From Papaver somniferum (taxonomy: Eukaryota > Streptophyta > Magnoliopsida > Ranunculales > Papaveraceae), in the NCBI RefSeq assembly GCF_003573695.1, contig NC_039362.1, forward strand, positions 180,367,690 through 180,431,689: a DNA stretch of 64,000 bases, in the 5' to 3' direction. Both the position numbers and the translations under genes were made by a program. This document shows, piece by piece, positions 35,090 through 47,976 of this stretch (positions are counted from its first letter, which is position 1; every line of letters begins with the position of its first letter). Under the pieces are notes generated by a model. It saw only the letters and a program-made list of their open reading frames with translations, was not told where the DNA came from and did no database searches.

Positions 35090-35900
35090 CTTTCAGTTCT
35101 GAAAGTATGAAAAGTCGACAAGGTCGACGAATGAAGACCATGCCGACTAACTTTGGCCGGCATGCTTAACAATGCCGATTTTATTATTTTTGACATACAG
35201 GAGACTGTCGTAAATGCTTCAGTAGTCGGCATGGTATTGATTTCTTACCTTGCCGGCTAATTTAAAGTCGGCATTGATGTAATTTCTCACCTTGCCGGCT
35301 AAGGTATAGTCGGAATTGTAATAATCTTACTACCTTGCCGACATTTGGTTATACCCAAAAGAAAACAAAATCATGAAAGTTGTAATTCACTTTATTCATG
35401 CAATTTTTGTTACTACATTGATTGAAACATAAAATCTAACTCCTTGTCGTAGAAATAACGTATGCACTTAGTACGTGCATCAAGCCTTTGAACCCCTAGG
35501 AGACCCTAGTGGACGAGGTATAGTTTCGTGAGGGTTTAATACAACGCCGACTAACATACAGTCGGCAGGGTCGTAACTTTTACCCTACCAACTTTATGAT
35601 TTTTGTAACATATGAGAAGATCATATTCTTCTGCATATGGTCGGCAAGGTATTTTTTTAATACAATGCCGACTAACATATCGTCGGCAGGATCGTAATTT
35701 TTTACCCTGCCGACTTTATGATTTTTGTAACACGGGAGAAGGTCATTTTCCGCTGCATATAGTCGGCACGACATTTGTTCATTAAAACGTCGACTGTTAT
35801 GCTGTTGGCAAGGTCTTAATTTTCTTATCTTGCCGACCCTGGTAACTACACTAATTTTGCTGTCAGGGCCGGCAGTCTGCCAGTTCACAACCATGCCGGA
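35090..35900. repeat. GTCGGCA/TGCCGAC hairpin array, right of the left TIR
   Basis: Alternating GTCGGCA and TGCCGAC words form successive short stem-loops. At 35682-35714, GTCGGCAGG and CCCTGCCGAC frame a loop of about 14 bases. Others lie at 35225-35257, 35268-35300, 35309-35341 and 35560-35592. Between stems the words also face each other the other way round (GCCGACTaacatatcGTCGGC). There is no coding frame. Confidence 0.85.
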
Positions 35901-37399
35901 CCTGGTTTAGTCAGCACTATAACTTAACAAAACATTCACTCAAGACCCTGCCAGTCAGGTCCGAAGGAACTGTCTTTTATAAACGAAGGAGAATGAAGCT
36001 ATTTTCTTGTTCGGAAAGGAAGAGACTCGATTGAATGGAAGAGGAGTGGAGAGAAAGCAATGGCATAGTATTAAGAGATACATACATTTTATATTTAATC
36101 TTCGATATGATTTTGCTCAATTGGTGTGTCAATGGGCCTACAACCTATCATTTCTGTATTGGTATGATTTGTCTTACTTTGATGATATCCATATCTCAAC
36201 TCTGGGTAAACCTACCAAACCAGAACTATTGAAACTTAACATAGCTAAACAAACCATTCATTCAACAACTAGAAATCCAACATTTGTTCAAAATAAGAAA
36301 ACATATGTTCCATAAATCTTAAAAAAACATTTGTCCAACCATTAACCTTAACATTTGTCTAATACATAAAGAAATAAACTAGAAATGCATTCATTCACGA
36401 CCACCACCACTACCACGGCCCCGTTTAGCATTTTTACGACCACTACCACTACCACCACCACGGGTACGAGCCCTCTTGGCTTGTGCTTCCCTCTTTGGTT
36501 CAACATTAGCTTGCTAGAATATTTCAGTGGCATCTTCATTGTCAACATTTCTAGCATAGTCAATGTGCTTAGTTTGCTCTTCAATCGTCAAAGTCTCTCC
36601 TCTTTCTCTCGCGCAACGCATCATCTTCACAAGGGTCTTCTGATGCAGTTTTTACAAGTGGTAAGTAGAAGGTTCGATTCTCGGACTATTTTCAAAGATT
36701 TGGTTCAAGACAAATAAAAGAAAAGATGCTAAATAAAAATAAACTAATTAAGTTTTTGTTGATAAAAGAGATGGAGAACTAGGGTTAGGATTCTACTATT
36801 TTGATGTTGCAAATTCACTAATTATAACTTCTACACAATACTCCAAATTACTCAAGGAAGTTGTACTCAATCTCATGCCTTGGAGGATAAAACATTACAA
36901 GCTCTATTTTTATGACTCTGTCATTAATCTTAAGCCTAATTCTCCTTCGCCTATAAAAAATCAATAGTCTAAAACTATTCAAAACAATATAAATGAGGCA
37001 TGCAAAGAAGAGAGAATTTTTAAGGACATATTAGCACAAAATGAGAATAAATATGATAAAAAAAATTATTTAAATAAACTCATCAAGAAAATAGCTTCCT
37101 CACAACCCTAGAAGAAACTTAGCTACTCATGAATCAAAAAATGGAGAAAAATTGCTTAATCATTGTATTCAAAAAGATATGAATATGCTTACAACGATAT
37201 ATGGTCGCTAAAAGGTGTTTTGCGACCTAATATGCTCAGCTATTTCAGTTGCTAGAAGTTTTTTTGCAACAAACCAGAGTGCGATATATAGAATGCTTCC
37301 GTCGTGATATAACGACAGCTATTGCGACTGTCTTCAGCAGGATTTTGTTCTTCGTGTTCTTGATCAACAACAACAACAACAACAACTTTCTGTAACTCT

Positions 37400-38300
37400 C
37401 AATTCTAAGCACTATTTTTTTACCAGTCTCTATGTCCCCTTCTCTGCTCCCTACAACCTTTTTTATACTAGACAGGACCCTCCAATCTTCAAAAATATTC
37501 GCAAATAATCTCTTTCCTTTTTCATGGCAGTCACGGGAAATATTTTCTTTTTTTAATCTTCTCCACGCGTTTTCAGCAGTTCAGCCTTCCATACTTATCA
37601 TTGTCATGCTCCAAATTACACACTGAATCCTTAAACATGTGTAGTTCACGTCGCGTCCTCACATCATCCCGTGAATATCTTGTTCCGGCGATATACTCCC
37701 CCGTTTTCTTCTAATCCACGTAAACTTCTTCTTTTATCCATTCCAACTCATATACCACCCATGTTTCGATGTGACAGGTCACTCTCCAACGAAAACAACA
37801 AGAAAATCTCGAGCAAATCCCTTGTAATCACTTCCAGAATTCGATATCGTGTTCCACACTTTATTTTTCTTTACACGAATATCCAGCCCAATTATCTCCA
37901 ATAACTCGACCATATCAACCCTATTTGGCCTTAACAGGCCCAATCTAACCAAATACAGGTATTCAATCTCCATAAAACATGTTTAATTCTCGAACCCTAA
38001 TTCTATTCAGGTCTGCAACATTTTTCCGCCAAAACTTGAATTTCAAATTGTTGAAGATGACTGTCCCTTATCCAGTTCGGGGGTGTCTTTAGTAAATGGG
38101 GTGTATTTAGCAAATTTTGCGGTGTGAACTGTAATTTATGGGCTGCAAGTAGTAATTTGGGTTGTGAATAGTAAAACTCTTGGGGTGGCCCTTCCAACTC
38201 TTCCGGGTGCGCATTCTGGAGGTTCCCTTATTGAAAGTTGGGGTGCCTTTAGCAATATTTCAAGCCGATTTTTCCAAAAATGTTTCTTTTCCAAAAACAC
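37400..38300. other. Non-coding segment within the MULE, possible inserted LTR
   Basis: Separates the last PMD exon from the conserved blocks at 38481. Its base composition and runs such as GGGGTGTATTTAGC look like retrotransposon-derived sequence, but I could not find paired termini or a target duplication. Confidence 0.3.
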
Positions 38301-40679
38301 CTACAAAGACATAAGAAATCATAATAAATACAAAATTGAGTACTAACAATATATAAAATTGAGACTAATTAGACACATAAATGCGTCTATCATCTTCAAA
38401 TGCTCCTTTTATTTTCAATTAAACAACAAACAATTAATAGACTGATTCGATAATGTAATCTTAAAATGATAAGAGCGACTCTAAAATACTTCAAATGCTT
38501 CAAAATACTTACAAAATGACATCTTCTTCTTACGAGCCGGTTGTTCAACAGTCTGTTCCCTACTCACAGTAGGACGAGCAAAACCCAAGTACCACGACAT
38601 GTAATTTTCATGATCTTCATGACATTCGGTCACCTCGTCCAAAAGACTCATATCGATTTTACGGTCACTTCTTCCGTCCCAATGAGATATCTTTGGTGGT
38701 GGAGCGTAATGGACGTCAATACTTTTTTGGGATGTGTTGCACGATTCCCTCTCCACTTTAAAGAACGCCTGATCATCGGGATGGGTTCTTCTTGGACGTA
38801 ACCCACTTGTCACATTACCCAATGTGGATCGTACATTGAAAATACTTGGGGGTAAAACAAGGGACCATAGTAGAATGCAACATCATCTCTCCTTTCGATT
38901 ATACCTTCATTATATCATCTCGATAAGGATCAAATATTACCTCATTCGCAGTCAATTTTTCCAAGGAGACTCGCATGTTGATAAGTTGTTGTTGCATATC
39001 CTTCTCCTGAGCACCAGTAAAACTGTATCGTTGTCCTCTTGGCGCAAGCTTAGTGTTCACTTTGATATGGGGGTTGCCTTTCACCAAAGAAGGGAAGTGC
39101 TCATATACCCAAACCTATGCAAACACAAAGTTTAGTAAGACTCTTATCTTATAAGCATTTTGCAAATATAAATGATTTAGACAATAGAATTACCTAGAAG
39201 AGACATAAATTTTTTTTAACTTGCTAGTGAGTGCTCTTGAAGCCTTTGTCAACTCTGCATTCAAGAAGGAAACCACCGCAGTACCCCAAGAATATATATG
39301 CATCTCCTGGAAGGGATGCAATAGTTGAAGATACTTGGCATCGACCAAGCTTCCGGAACTTTCGGGGAAGATACAGTTGCCCAAGATTTTTAGCAAATAA
39401 GCTGACGCAGTGGCATTGATTTATACCATGGACACACTTCCTTCCCTATCAAAGATTTTCTGGGTTTCAGAGTATGTGTCCCTCAACATCTTCAGACTTA
39501 ACTTCCTGGTTATATAACCATCATTCTTCAGAAAAAAAGACTCTGAATGCTTCTCATCTAAACCAAACAAGATCTTGGTCAATTTGAAGATCTTCTCCCA
39601 AGAAATGTCATCTTCGTAGCCATCTTGGAGTGCTTTTCTCTCAACCTCGAGGCCTAGAATTTGATGAGCATCATCGGGAGTTACAACCATCTCATCGTAT
39701 GGGAACAACATTGTATCAGTCTCTCCGTAGAACCTCTCACAGAATGCAGATACGATAACTTTGTCATACTCAACAATCAAACTTTCCACCGCAGACTACA
39801 GCCCCGGAGTTCTTTATAATCGCTTGCACCTCGGCACATTCCCATTCAAATGGTCATTTCTTCATCATAGTGGTTGAATCTTGGCGTCTCAAAAGACGGG
39901 TGGCATTCTTGTGATCCTAAGTACCAAAAACACAAAATTAAAACAAATAGAAACACTTGAAGAAAATTTAAGATAGATGGATACACTTAAATAAAAACAA
40001 AGTTTTATTGAGATTACTTACAATAGCACCATAGATTTCACATTCCCATGAGTCTTTGTATCAAAAACGAACATGTTCACCATCTTCTGGGGTTCCTAGT
40101 GGAGGCTTACCTGGTTCAGTGTGACCTTCAAGTGAGGGGGAAGCATGTGGGAATCAGCTGGTTTAGTGATAACCCGCTTCGGTCTTCCGTTTGCGGTTGC
40201 AGTTGCAGTTCCAATTACAGTTCCATCTTGCGTTTGTTGATCATTACCTGTTTTTTTCTCCACCTCCTCTTCTTTATCCTCTTCCTCTTCAACAATTTCA
40301 TCTTGTCTATCATTATCTTTATCTCCATCATTGTTAAGACCATCACAATTATCTCCTTCAACAGGTGTCATGTCTTGATCATCATCATCATGCTCATCAT
40401 CTCCTCTAGCAGATGGAGTTCTTTCAACACCATCATGATCATTACCTATTCTACTAGATGGATTTGATTGGTCCTCATCTAGAGTTTGATCTGAATCACT
40501 TTATTTCGTTGGTGTTTGAGAATCATTCCGTTCACGGATCTTGAGCGTTCCCGGCTCAACTAATGCCCCTCGATGTGTTGCAGTCAAGAGTTTGTCACCA
40601 ACACGAGGAGGTCATGAAGGGGAAGTAACATTTTTATTTTTTCCGTTTTGCAACCTAAACAAGAACAATTAAAAAGAAT

Positions 40680-41430
40680 CAACTAGTCGTCAGGGTCGAC
40701 AATTATAATCTATGCCGACTAAGAAATAACCGCATGGTCGATAACTGTAATCCATGCCGGCTAAACAATAATCGGCAGGGTCTTATTCAACTACCATGCC
40801 GGCTTATAACAACTTCGAATACATGAAATACATGCGATTTTCCACACAATTAGTCAGAAGGATCTATAACCCATACAATGCCATCTAAAATGCAGCTGGC
40901 AGGGTGGTATTCAAATACCATTCCGATCTTATAACTTAAGACATCAGGAAACACCAACATTTTTCAAAGCATACCGTCGGCAGGGTAAAATTTAGGCTGT
41001 GTTTGATAGGAGTTAATTCCATGGAATGAGGCATCTTTCGACGGAAATAATGTGTTTTCCGTTGTTTAGTCAAAAATTTGTTTCCATAGAATTGCAATAA
41101 AAACGTGGCCTAAAGTATATTTTAAACTCAATTCCCTGGAATTCCACGAAAAGTCTTTCTTTGCCTCCCCCAGGGAACTGATTCCATGGCAACACTTTCC
41201 ATGGAATTGTTTCCTTTCTCTGTTATCAAACACGGACTTAAAATCCAACGACTATAAGAAACACATTTCGTCGGCAAGCTATTAGGGTTGAATACCTTGC
41301 CGACCCTATAAAAAGCAGTTACATATATTAACAGCCGGGATGATATTCAACCTAAGATCTTGCCGACTAACCCTAAATATGAAAAGTCGGCAGGGTCGTC
41401 AATCAGAGAGTATGCCGGTTAAATAACTTT
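40680..41430. repeat. GTCGGCA/TGCCGAC hairpin array in PMD intron 1
   Basis: A second array with the same words as 35090-35900 (for example ATCGGCAGGGTC.. CATGCCGGC near 40770-40802, and AAGTCGGCAGGGTCG.. TATGCCGG at 41388-41418). It lies between PMD exon 1 and the acidic exon and is interrupted by a Tourist-like MITE at 40995-41237. Confidence 0.8.
40995..41237. mobile_element. Tourist-like (PIF/Harbinger) MITE, 243 bp
   Basis: Left end GGCTGTGTTTGATA and right end (reverse complement) GTCCGTGTTTGATA, flanked by TTA at 40992-40994 and 41238-41240. It contains several TTCCATGGAAT palindromes and inserts into the hairpin array. Confidence 0.85.
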
Positions 41431-41940
41431 AAATTCACAAATTTGATTTTTCTGACCTAATTTGACATGCAAACATAAAATTGAAGTACTCGAGTGAGTT
41501 TAAGTAGGCCCTTATTTTCTCAATCGCACCATGTCTTCAGTTTCAGCGGCGTTGATTTCTTCTTCTTCAACGATTTTTTTACTACGTTCTTGTTGAACTA
41601 AATTTGCAATTCCATGGTTATATGCATTAGGTTTTCTATTTGTTTGTTTCATGCGACTAGCCTTCGGAGGCTTCATGTTTGAAGATTAATCGGAATTTTC
41701 GAATCGACGAGTTTTCGATGGTGGGGGATGGAGAAGCAGGTAAGGTAGAGGAGGGGAATAAGACGAGGAGAAGATGAAATGAAAACGATAACTTATTAGG
41801 GTAATAAGAATTATAATGGGAAATGGTAGTTTTGTAACTTCATCCATTAGGACACCCCCCATCCCTTAAAAAGAGTCCACTTAAATTTGGTATACCCCAA
41901 TTAATCTGGGTATACCCCAATCCGACGGGCGCTCTTTTAC

Positions 41941-42242
41941 TGCAAAGTTTTGCCAGTTCCTTTTTATTCATTATTTAGCAAAGTGGACAACAATTGTAAT
42001 GCTCGATCTAGTATAGATAGAAAGAGCCATGTGATCGGAGAATTGCGCCAAACAAATGGAATAATACAAGCGCAATCGAAATGAAATGGATTACTGGATT
42101 AGTATTTCACCCTTCTTGTCAATATTGTCCTAGCACTTCTACTACTTTCAACCATTCTAAATGCGGTAACAAAAATATTATTTAACTACAACCTCTTAGG
42201 CACAGGCTTTACTTATGACGAATGGACTAATTCAAAATCTTA
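41941..42242. other. Spacer between the MULE and the LINE
   Basis: Nothing recognised. Confidence 0.5.
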
Positions 42243-42254
42243 CCTCGGTTAATT

Positions 42255-45200
42255 TTTTTTTTTGATGCAAGAACAACTTTGATTACTTAAAATTTTTACA
42301 TAACTTAGACTGAAAGGCTTGCTGCTCATCCCTGATTGCATTATAGAAAATGCCTGGGATGTTAATATAGTAGTCCAAGGACAGCCTGTTAGATCTAGCA
42401 GTTTTAGCAATAACATGAGCAACATTATTAGCTGATCTCTTAACATGGTTCAACTTAAAACTAGAAACATAAGAGAACATATGCCTTATTTCATCTACTA
42501 CTCCTTGGTTCATCCAGTGAACTGAAGGAATGGCATGCTTGATAGAGTTAATTACATTAAGGTTGTCACTTTCCAACACCACTTCACTTAAGTTGCATTG
42601 CCCAACCCATAAGATAGCTTCTTTCATGGATAAGCACTCCGCTTGCTCAGGATCTACTATCTGCGCCTGACTCCATGACAGTACCCTGCATAATCTCGGA
42701 TTAGTAAACCAATTCCAATTGTTTTGGTAATGTAATCAAAAGTCGCACCCATATTTATTTTAACTTCTCCATGTTGTGCTGGTGTCCAAGCTTCCCGCAG
42801 TTTTATTTTTTTACTGGCTACCTCGTAAGAGCATTGTTTGAGAATGTTATTAATCAAGTGAGTGGTATAAAATACATTTTTATTTTATTTTCAAACTATT
42901 TTGAGCATCTATTCTTCCAGATATACCAAGCTGAGATCATTAGCTTCAAAATCCAATAATCTGTATGCTGGTTCTTTGAATCGGTGGAAGACTGAAACCA
43001 ACTAGATATCCAATCAGAGAGTGGAACTTGCTATTGTTGCAGTGCTGCCACATTTATATTCATTGATAACCGCACTTATCTTGAGTAATCACAATCTAGA
43101 AGTAAGTGTTGCAATGTTTCTTCTGCTTGGGAACACCTAGGACATAATGTATATAAAGTTGGGTTGTATTTATTGAGAATGACTCTAGTCGGCATTATTC
43201 CTTTTAAACACTTCCAGATAAATAACTTAACTTTGTGTGGTGCATCTGTTTTCCATAGACCTTTCCAGTTAATACCTGAATGTTTCCTAGGATAATGTTG
43301 CTATGTTAAATTGTTCTAAATTCCTAAAAGATAGAATACCTTCATCCTTTGTAACACACAAAGAATCCCATGCAATTAGATTTAAACCTCTGTTAGATCT
43401 ATGGCACCACCAAAACTTCCTTTGAGCCGAATCAAGTTTCCTAATAAGGTTTTTTGGAATCTTGAAATGACTCATATAATGAGTAGGTATTGAGTTTAAT
43501 ACCGACTTAACCAGAGTGGATCTTGCCGCTTGGTTAAGAGTTTTGGAGCACCAACCTTGAAATCTGATCCTGTATTGAGCTAAAAGTTTGTTTCTTTGAT
43601 TTCCCCAACAGAATTGGTAAGCCTAAATATTTATCAGAAGTACAAAGTTGTTTATCCCCAAGCTTCTGTGTGATAGATACCTTAGCACTATGAGAGAGAT
43701 CACCCGTGAAATAAGCTGATGATTTTGAAAAATTTATCAGTTGTCCAGAGAGATTACTAAAATTTTGCAGATATAATTTAACTTGTTCAATACTTTTATT
43801 ATCAGCTTGAAAGAAGAGAATGCAGTCGTCTGCAAAAAGTAGGTGATTAATAGAAATTGAGTTCTTCACCACTTGAATTCCAGTCAACAAGTTTTGTTGC
43901 TCTGCATTCAACAAGGATCTAGCCAGATATTCCATTGATATAATGAAGAGGTATGGGGAAAGTGGATCCCCTTGCCTCAATCCCCTAGATGGAATGTAAG
44001 ATTTAGAGTTACTACCATTTATTCGTATTGAGACTGAAGTTGTCGAGATACACTGATAAATGATAGTACTCCATTCCTCACAGAACCCTAATGATGTCAG
44101 CATTCTTAGAACAAACTCCCATTCTACTCTATCAAATGTCTTCGACATGTCTAGTTTAAGTGCCACTACCCCCTGTTTCTTTTTAGACTTCTTCATTTAG
44201 TGAATTAACTCATGTGTCATAACTATATTGTCATTTATGTAATTTTTGAGAACGAAAGCCGCTTGCTTTGGAGATATAATCTTCTCCATCAATGGTTTCA
44301 TTCTTGTAACTATTAACTTTGAAATTATTTTGTAAGTGATGTTACAAATGCCAATTGGCCTGTAATCACTAGGTGTCGATGGATGTTGAGTTTTCGGTAT
44401 GAGGAAAGTAACAGTTTGGTTAATGGAAGCCGACATTGATTTAGTAATGAAAAATTATTGCAGTAGTTGCACAATATCACATCCCACGGTTGCCCATTGC
44501 GATAAGTAGAAACTAGCTTGGAATCCATCCGGTCCCGGAGAATTCCAACTTGGCATACTTCTCAGAACAAATAAAATCTCTTCTTCAGTAGGCAGTGAGA
44601 GTAATGAATTGTTTTCTTGTTGGGTAATTATTGGGGAAATGATGTCGAAAGTATGCTCTGGAAAAACTGGCTTAGTTGATTTTGCAATGGAGGAAAAATG
44701 GTTGATGAGGAGGTTTTGGAGATCATTATAGGAATGATGCCATTGTACATGTTCATCTCTAAGAGCTGAGATACGATTCCTTGCTTTCCTTCTATTTGCC
44801 AGAGTATGAAAATAAGCCGTGTTATTATCAGAATCTCTTAACCATTTATCTCCTGATTTTTGATGCCAAAAATATGCCTCCACCTTTTTCCAATGATTTA
44901 ATCTTTGGATAGTGTGAGGTATCTTAGTAGATGTATCCTCACTATAAGATTGAGCTTGGAGAGAAGAAAACTGATCTCTTAAATGCCTATTGTGAAAATC
45001 TATTCGACCAAAATAGTCTCTATTCCATCTACACAGTTTGCGCCTAGTATGACATAATTTCTGAGATAGATCCAAATTATCAGCCAGTTCCAAGCATTTG
45101 AGATAATATCAGAACAATCCAAATCCTTAAGCCAACACCTATTGAACTTCCAAACATTCCTAGGTTTAGTTGAATCTGTATCCGTGATTAAGAGTAACGG

Positions 45201-45882
45201 GCAGTGATCAGATCCTAAAATTGGAAGGTGTAGAACTTTAGAATCAGGGAAATCTCTGATTCAATTTGAGTTGTGCAGGACCAAATCTATCCTTGCTCTT
45301 TTATATCCTTTCCCATTGATTCTGTTTGTCCAGGTATGCTTTGAACTAGTAAACCCCATATCCAATAACCCTGCTCTATTAATAACACTACAAATCCAAT
45401 TGCCAAGAGAAGCAACACTAGTTGAAGCATCCTCTGCTGAAATGTGCACATTAAGGTCACCCATAACAATCCACGATTGAAAAATGTTTTCACTGAGATC
45501 CTTTAGGAATTCCCATTGTTGTTTTTTCAATTCAAGTTGAGTTGACCCATAAACACAGGAGAGCAGCCATTCCTGTTTTGAAGAATTTGAAGTAATAATA
45601 ACATGCACCATGTTATCTTTGCTACAAATTATATCACAAGGAAAACCGTCTTTCCAAAGTAGAGCTAAACCCCCTGATAAACCGGAGCTAACAAAATGAG
45701 AATTAGGGTAATTTAAAGATTGAGTTAAAAAAATTTCTCTATTAGCTCCACACTTAGTTTCCATGAGAAAGATGATATCTGGATTATGTATCTTAATTAT
45801 GTCCTTAAGATGATCTCTAGTTTCTTTACCAGCTAAGCCTTGTACATTCCATGAAACAATCTTCATAATGTTATAAAGAAAG
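42255..45882 (-). mobile_element. L1-type LINE, 3.6 kb, 5'-truncated
   Basis: A 12-bp duplication CCTCGGTTAATT flanks it (42243-42254 and 45883-45894). The minus-strand 3' end has the A-tail (T-run at 42253-42262). It begins only 16 bases before the endonuclease start, so ORF1 is entirely missing while most of ORF2 is kept. Confidence 0.9.
42283..45866 (-). pseudogene. LINE ORF2: endonuclease, reverse transcriptase, RNase H (broken)
   Basis: The APE-type endonuclease (45261-45866) shows SWNVQGL, METK and GDLNV, and stops at an in-frame TGA before its SDHCP block. The linker and RT N-part lie at 44455-45093 (SPGPDGF). The RT core is at 44197-44436 and 43534-44196 (RQGDPLSPYLF, FADDC). Next come a later maturation region (43287-43475) and a zinc-finger region near 43100-43230 (PRCSQAEETLQHLLLDC). 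RNase H is at 42657-42857 and 42283-42627 (ESDNLNVINSI, SANNVAHVIA). Stops and frameshifts separate these blocks, so no full protein is made. Confidence 0.9.
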
Positions 45883-46095
45883 CCTCGGTTAATTATTTTT
45901 TCTCACCAGTTACAACTTCTAAAACAAGATTTTACAAATTTTGGGGTGGGTTAAAACCTAGGTAGGCCACCCCCTCCTTTCGTCACTGGATATTAGTCTC
46001 TAATCCTCTACTTTGAAGCTTCTTATCAGGAAGCAATCTTCAAAAGGAAAAAAAATTGACGGATCGGGCTAAATTTAGGCGCTTCATCCTAAGAG

Positions 46096-46317
46096 CGTGT
46101 TTGTTTTTTGTTGACTAGGCGTCTAAATCTGACTTGGCCTCTGACAGACCGCTTGTTTTTTATTTTGAGTCATATCTGACTCGCGATCTGACTTCGACCT
46201 AACCCCTGACTCAGACCCATTTGAATCAGGGAATAAAATATTCTGACTTATGGGACCAAGCCACAGACTCACATATTTTTGAGTTAGAAGAGCCCAATAT
46301 GACTCAAAAAACAAATA
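46096..46317. mobile_element. MITE, ~220 bp, with GTTTGTTTTTTG ends
   Basis: Left GTGTTTGTTTTTTG and right CAAAAAACAAATAT are inverted. The middle is full of GACTC/GAGTC words. Related to 33619-33887. The duplication at its borders is unclear. Confidence 0.55.
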
Positions 46318-46478
46318 TATTGACTCAGATCCAAACTGAATTACATGACCAAACATATTGAGCCCGTAAGTGTGTACGATACAAACTGAATTACATGAGA
46401 AAACATGAAAATCAAACTTCACATTAGGGAAATAATCACTAACTGTACAACAGCAAGTGCATTACAAGTACAGTAATA

Positions 46479-46582
46479 CTCCATCTGTTTCTGGAAAAGA
46501 GTTATTGTTACTTTTCAATCTGGCCTATTTTTAGGTTAAAATGAAAAAAATTCTAGTACCTCTTTTCTAGAAATAGAGGTAG
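46479..46582. mobile_element. Stowaway-like MITE, 104 bp
   Basis: Ends CTCCATCTGTTTCTGGAAAA and (right) TTCTAGAAATAGAGGTAG are inverted, with TA on both sides. It ends two bases before the CASPL stop codon (minus-strand gene), so it forms part of that gene's 3' region. Confidence 0.75.
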
Positions 46583-46584
46583 TA

Positions 46585-47287
46585 TCATATATAAGTTTTG
46601 GTAGAGAGCTTATAACAAGATAACATAGCTGACAAGGCCAAAGGAAAGAATGCTAAGAAAGCCATGCTGGTAGAAGCAGCACTCTTGGTTGATGTAACAT
46701 GATTTTCTAGTGCATAATCTTCCAATGCCTTTACTGTAGATATAGACGGAGCTGCTGCTGATGCAGACGATATCAATAGGTACGCGATAATCTGCACACT
46801 CAAACGCATCAAAAAAACAAAAGAGAAATCATAAGAAAAACGACAATTCTAGAACATCGTCGTGTGGCTTTTAATCAAAGACAACCGAGACAAATAATGG
46901 AAATTAATCAACCCACCTGATCTCCAAGAAAATCAAGGAGATTCGAAGTGCGCGACTCAAAAAGAAGATTTCCGGTGGAGAGGTAGTTGATTTGACGAAG
47001 ATTTTGAAACAGTGTGTATGCCGTGGAAAGGACGCAAGCAGCCAGAATGTAACTGCATAGACTCGCATATAAATTACTAAATCAAAAGGAAGAGATAACA
47101 TGAATCGGATTATGTACTACCTGAATTCATGGAATATGTCGAAACCTTTGATACTAGCCATAATCGCGAATGAAATTACCGAGAACACAAAAGCTGCAGC
47201 CCTTAATACCAAACTTCCATACTTCAATAAACCCATGGTTGACGTTGAGGTCGGGGTCGTCGTTGTTGGTTGGGCGCTAGACTCCAT
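46585..47287 (-). CDS. CASP-like protein, 4D1 type (three exons, 169 aa)
   Basis: CASPL proteins are small four-helix membrane proteins related to the Casparian-strip scaffold; 4D members are plasma-membrane proteins without a settled role. Exon 1 (47121-47287) starts MESSAQPTTTTPTST and holds TM1 (LVLRAAAFVFSVISFAIMASI). Exon 2 (46917-47052) holds TM2 (YILAACVLSTAYTLFQ) and begins TM3. Exon 3 (46585-46791) finishes TM3 (IIAYLLISSASAAAP) and holds TM4 (MAFLAFFPLALSAMLSCYKL). The three exons sum to 510 bases with GT..AG borders and an open frame, so the gene looks intact. A fragment of its last exon recurs at 54525-54615. Confidence 0.88.
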
Positions 47288-47515
47288 TATGGATAATTCA
47301 AGCTAGCTAGAGGTACTTAGATGAAATTCTTCTGGTATTGCAAACTAATGATTGTGTGACTGTTAAGAAGGGGTTTTGAAGATGTTTTATACTGTAGCAT
47401 TTTTGTAGTTGACAAATAAATGGATAATGGCTAGGGGGTTCATGAAAGCAACTAGACATGATGTAAGTTCAAACTAAACTTCTAATTAGCTGCTTAATTT
47501 GGTCAACTATATATA

Positions 47516-47976
47516 CTCCCTCCGTTTTATAAAGACAGTCCGCTTTAAATTTCTCAAAATATTAAGGAGATCATACTATTTTACTTGACTACCCTTAGTT
47601 ACTTATCTATTTTATTTTAATAAAAATACTAGCAATAAAGACTATCTAAAATTGGTGTGAGAATTATAAATACGAAATATAAAAGGGAAATTTAAAAGAT
47701 ATTGAATTTAAGAAGTGTAAACTTTATAAGAAATCTAATTTTTAGAATTAAATGTATATTTCCTTAAAACAAATGAAGGAAATATTTGTTTCCTCAATTA
47801 TACTAATTTCTTTAATATTTTAGATTATGTCACGTTAAAAATAAATTTATGAATATAAAGAATTCAAGGATATATTAGAGAGTTCACTGAAAAAGTATGA
47901 CTATAAACAGAAGCTGGACACAATTTTAAAATTGACGAAAAAGGAATAGAGGACGGTCTTTCAGAGACATAGGGAG
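47516..47976. mobile_element. Stowaway-like MITE, 461 bp
   Basis: Left end CTCCCTCCGTTTTATAAAGA and right end (reverse complement) CTCCCTATGTCTCTGAAAGA, each flanked by TA. The CTCCCTCCGT terminus is typical of plant Tc1/mariner-derived MITEs. Non-coding. Confidence 0.85.

Larger units (their letters stand above)
36385..41676 (-). pseudogene. Plant mobile domain (PMD) gene of the MULE, broken
   Basis: PMD proteins (aminotransferase-like, PF10536) occur in plant MULEs and in MAIN-like host proteins. Exon 1 at 41512-41676 reads MKPPKASRMKQT. An acidic exon lies at 40096-40371. The PMD core is at 39421-39789 (LFPYDEMVVTPDDAHQILGL) and 39190-39396 (YLQLLHPFQEMHIYSWGTAVVSFL), interrupted by an in-frame TAA at 39421-39423. 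Downstream conserved blocks are at 38899-39087 (FDPYRDD) and 38481-38822 (HENYMSWYLGF). An Arg/Gly-rich C-terminal exon lies at 36385-36650 (RGGGSGSGRKNAKRGRG), with another stop upstream. Exon borders are only approximate. Confidence 0.8.
34708..41931. mobile_element. 7.2-kb MULE carrying a plant-mobile-domain gene
   Basis: The ends are inverted: left CCGGTGAGATTGGGGTATTC, right (reverse complement) CCCGTCGGATTGGGGTATAC, with a second GATTAAT..GGGGTAT-like block following. A perfect 9-bp duplication, CTCTTTTAC, flanks it at 34699-34707 and 41932-41940, the hallmark of Mutator-like elements. It contains a broken PMD gene on minus and two hairpin arrays. I find no MULE transposase, so it depends on another element, unless the PMD protein contributes. 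Related short copy: 52501-53703. Confidence 0.88.

Noticed and set aside
36348..36584. Minus-strand frame with long Val runs
   Set aside because: Another frame of the same strand reads as an Arg/Gly-rich C-terminus consistent with the PMD gene; the Val runs are the shifted frame.
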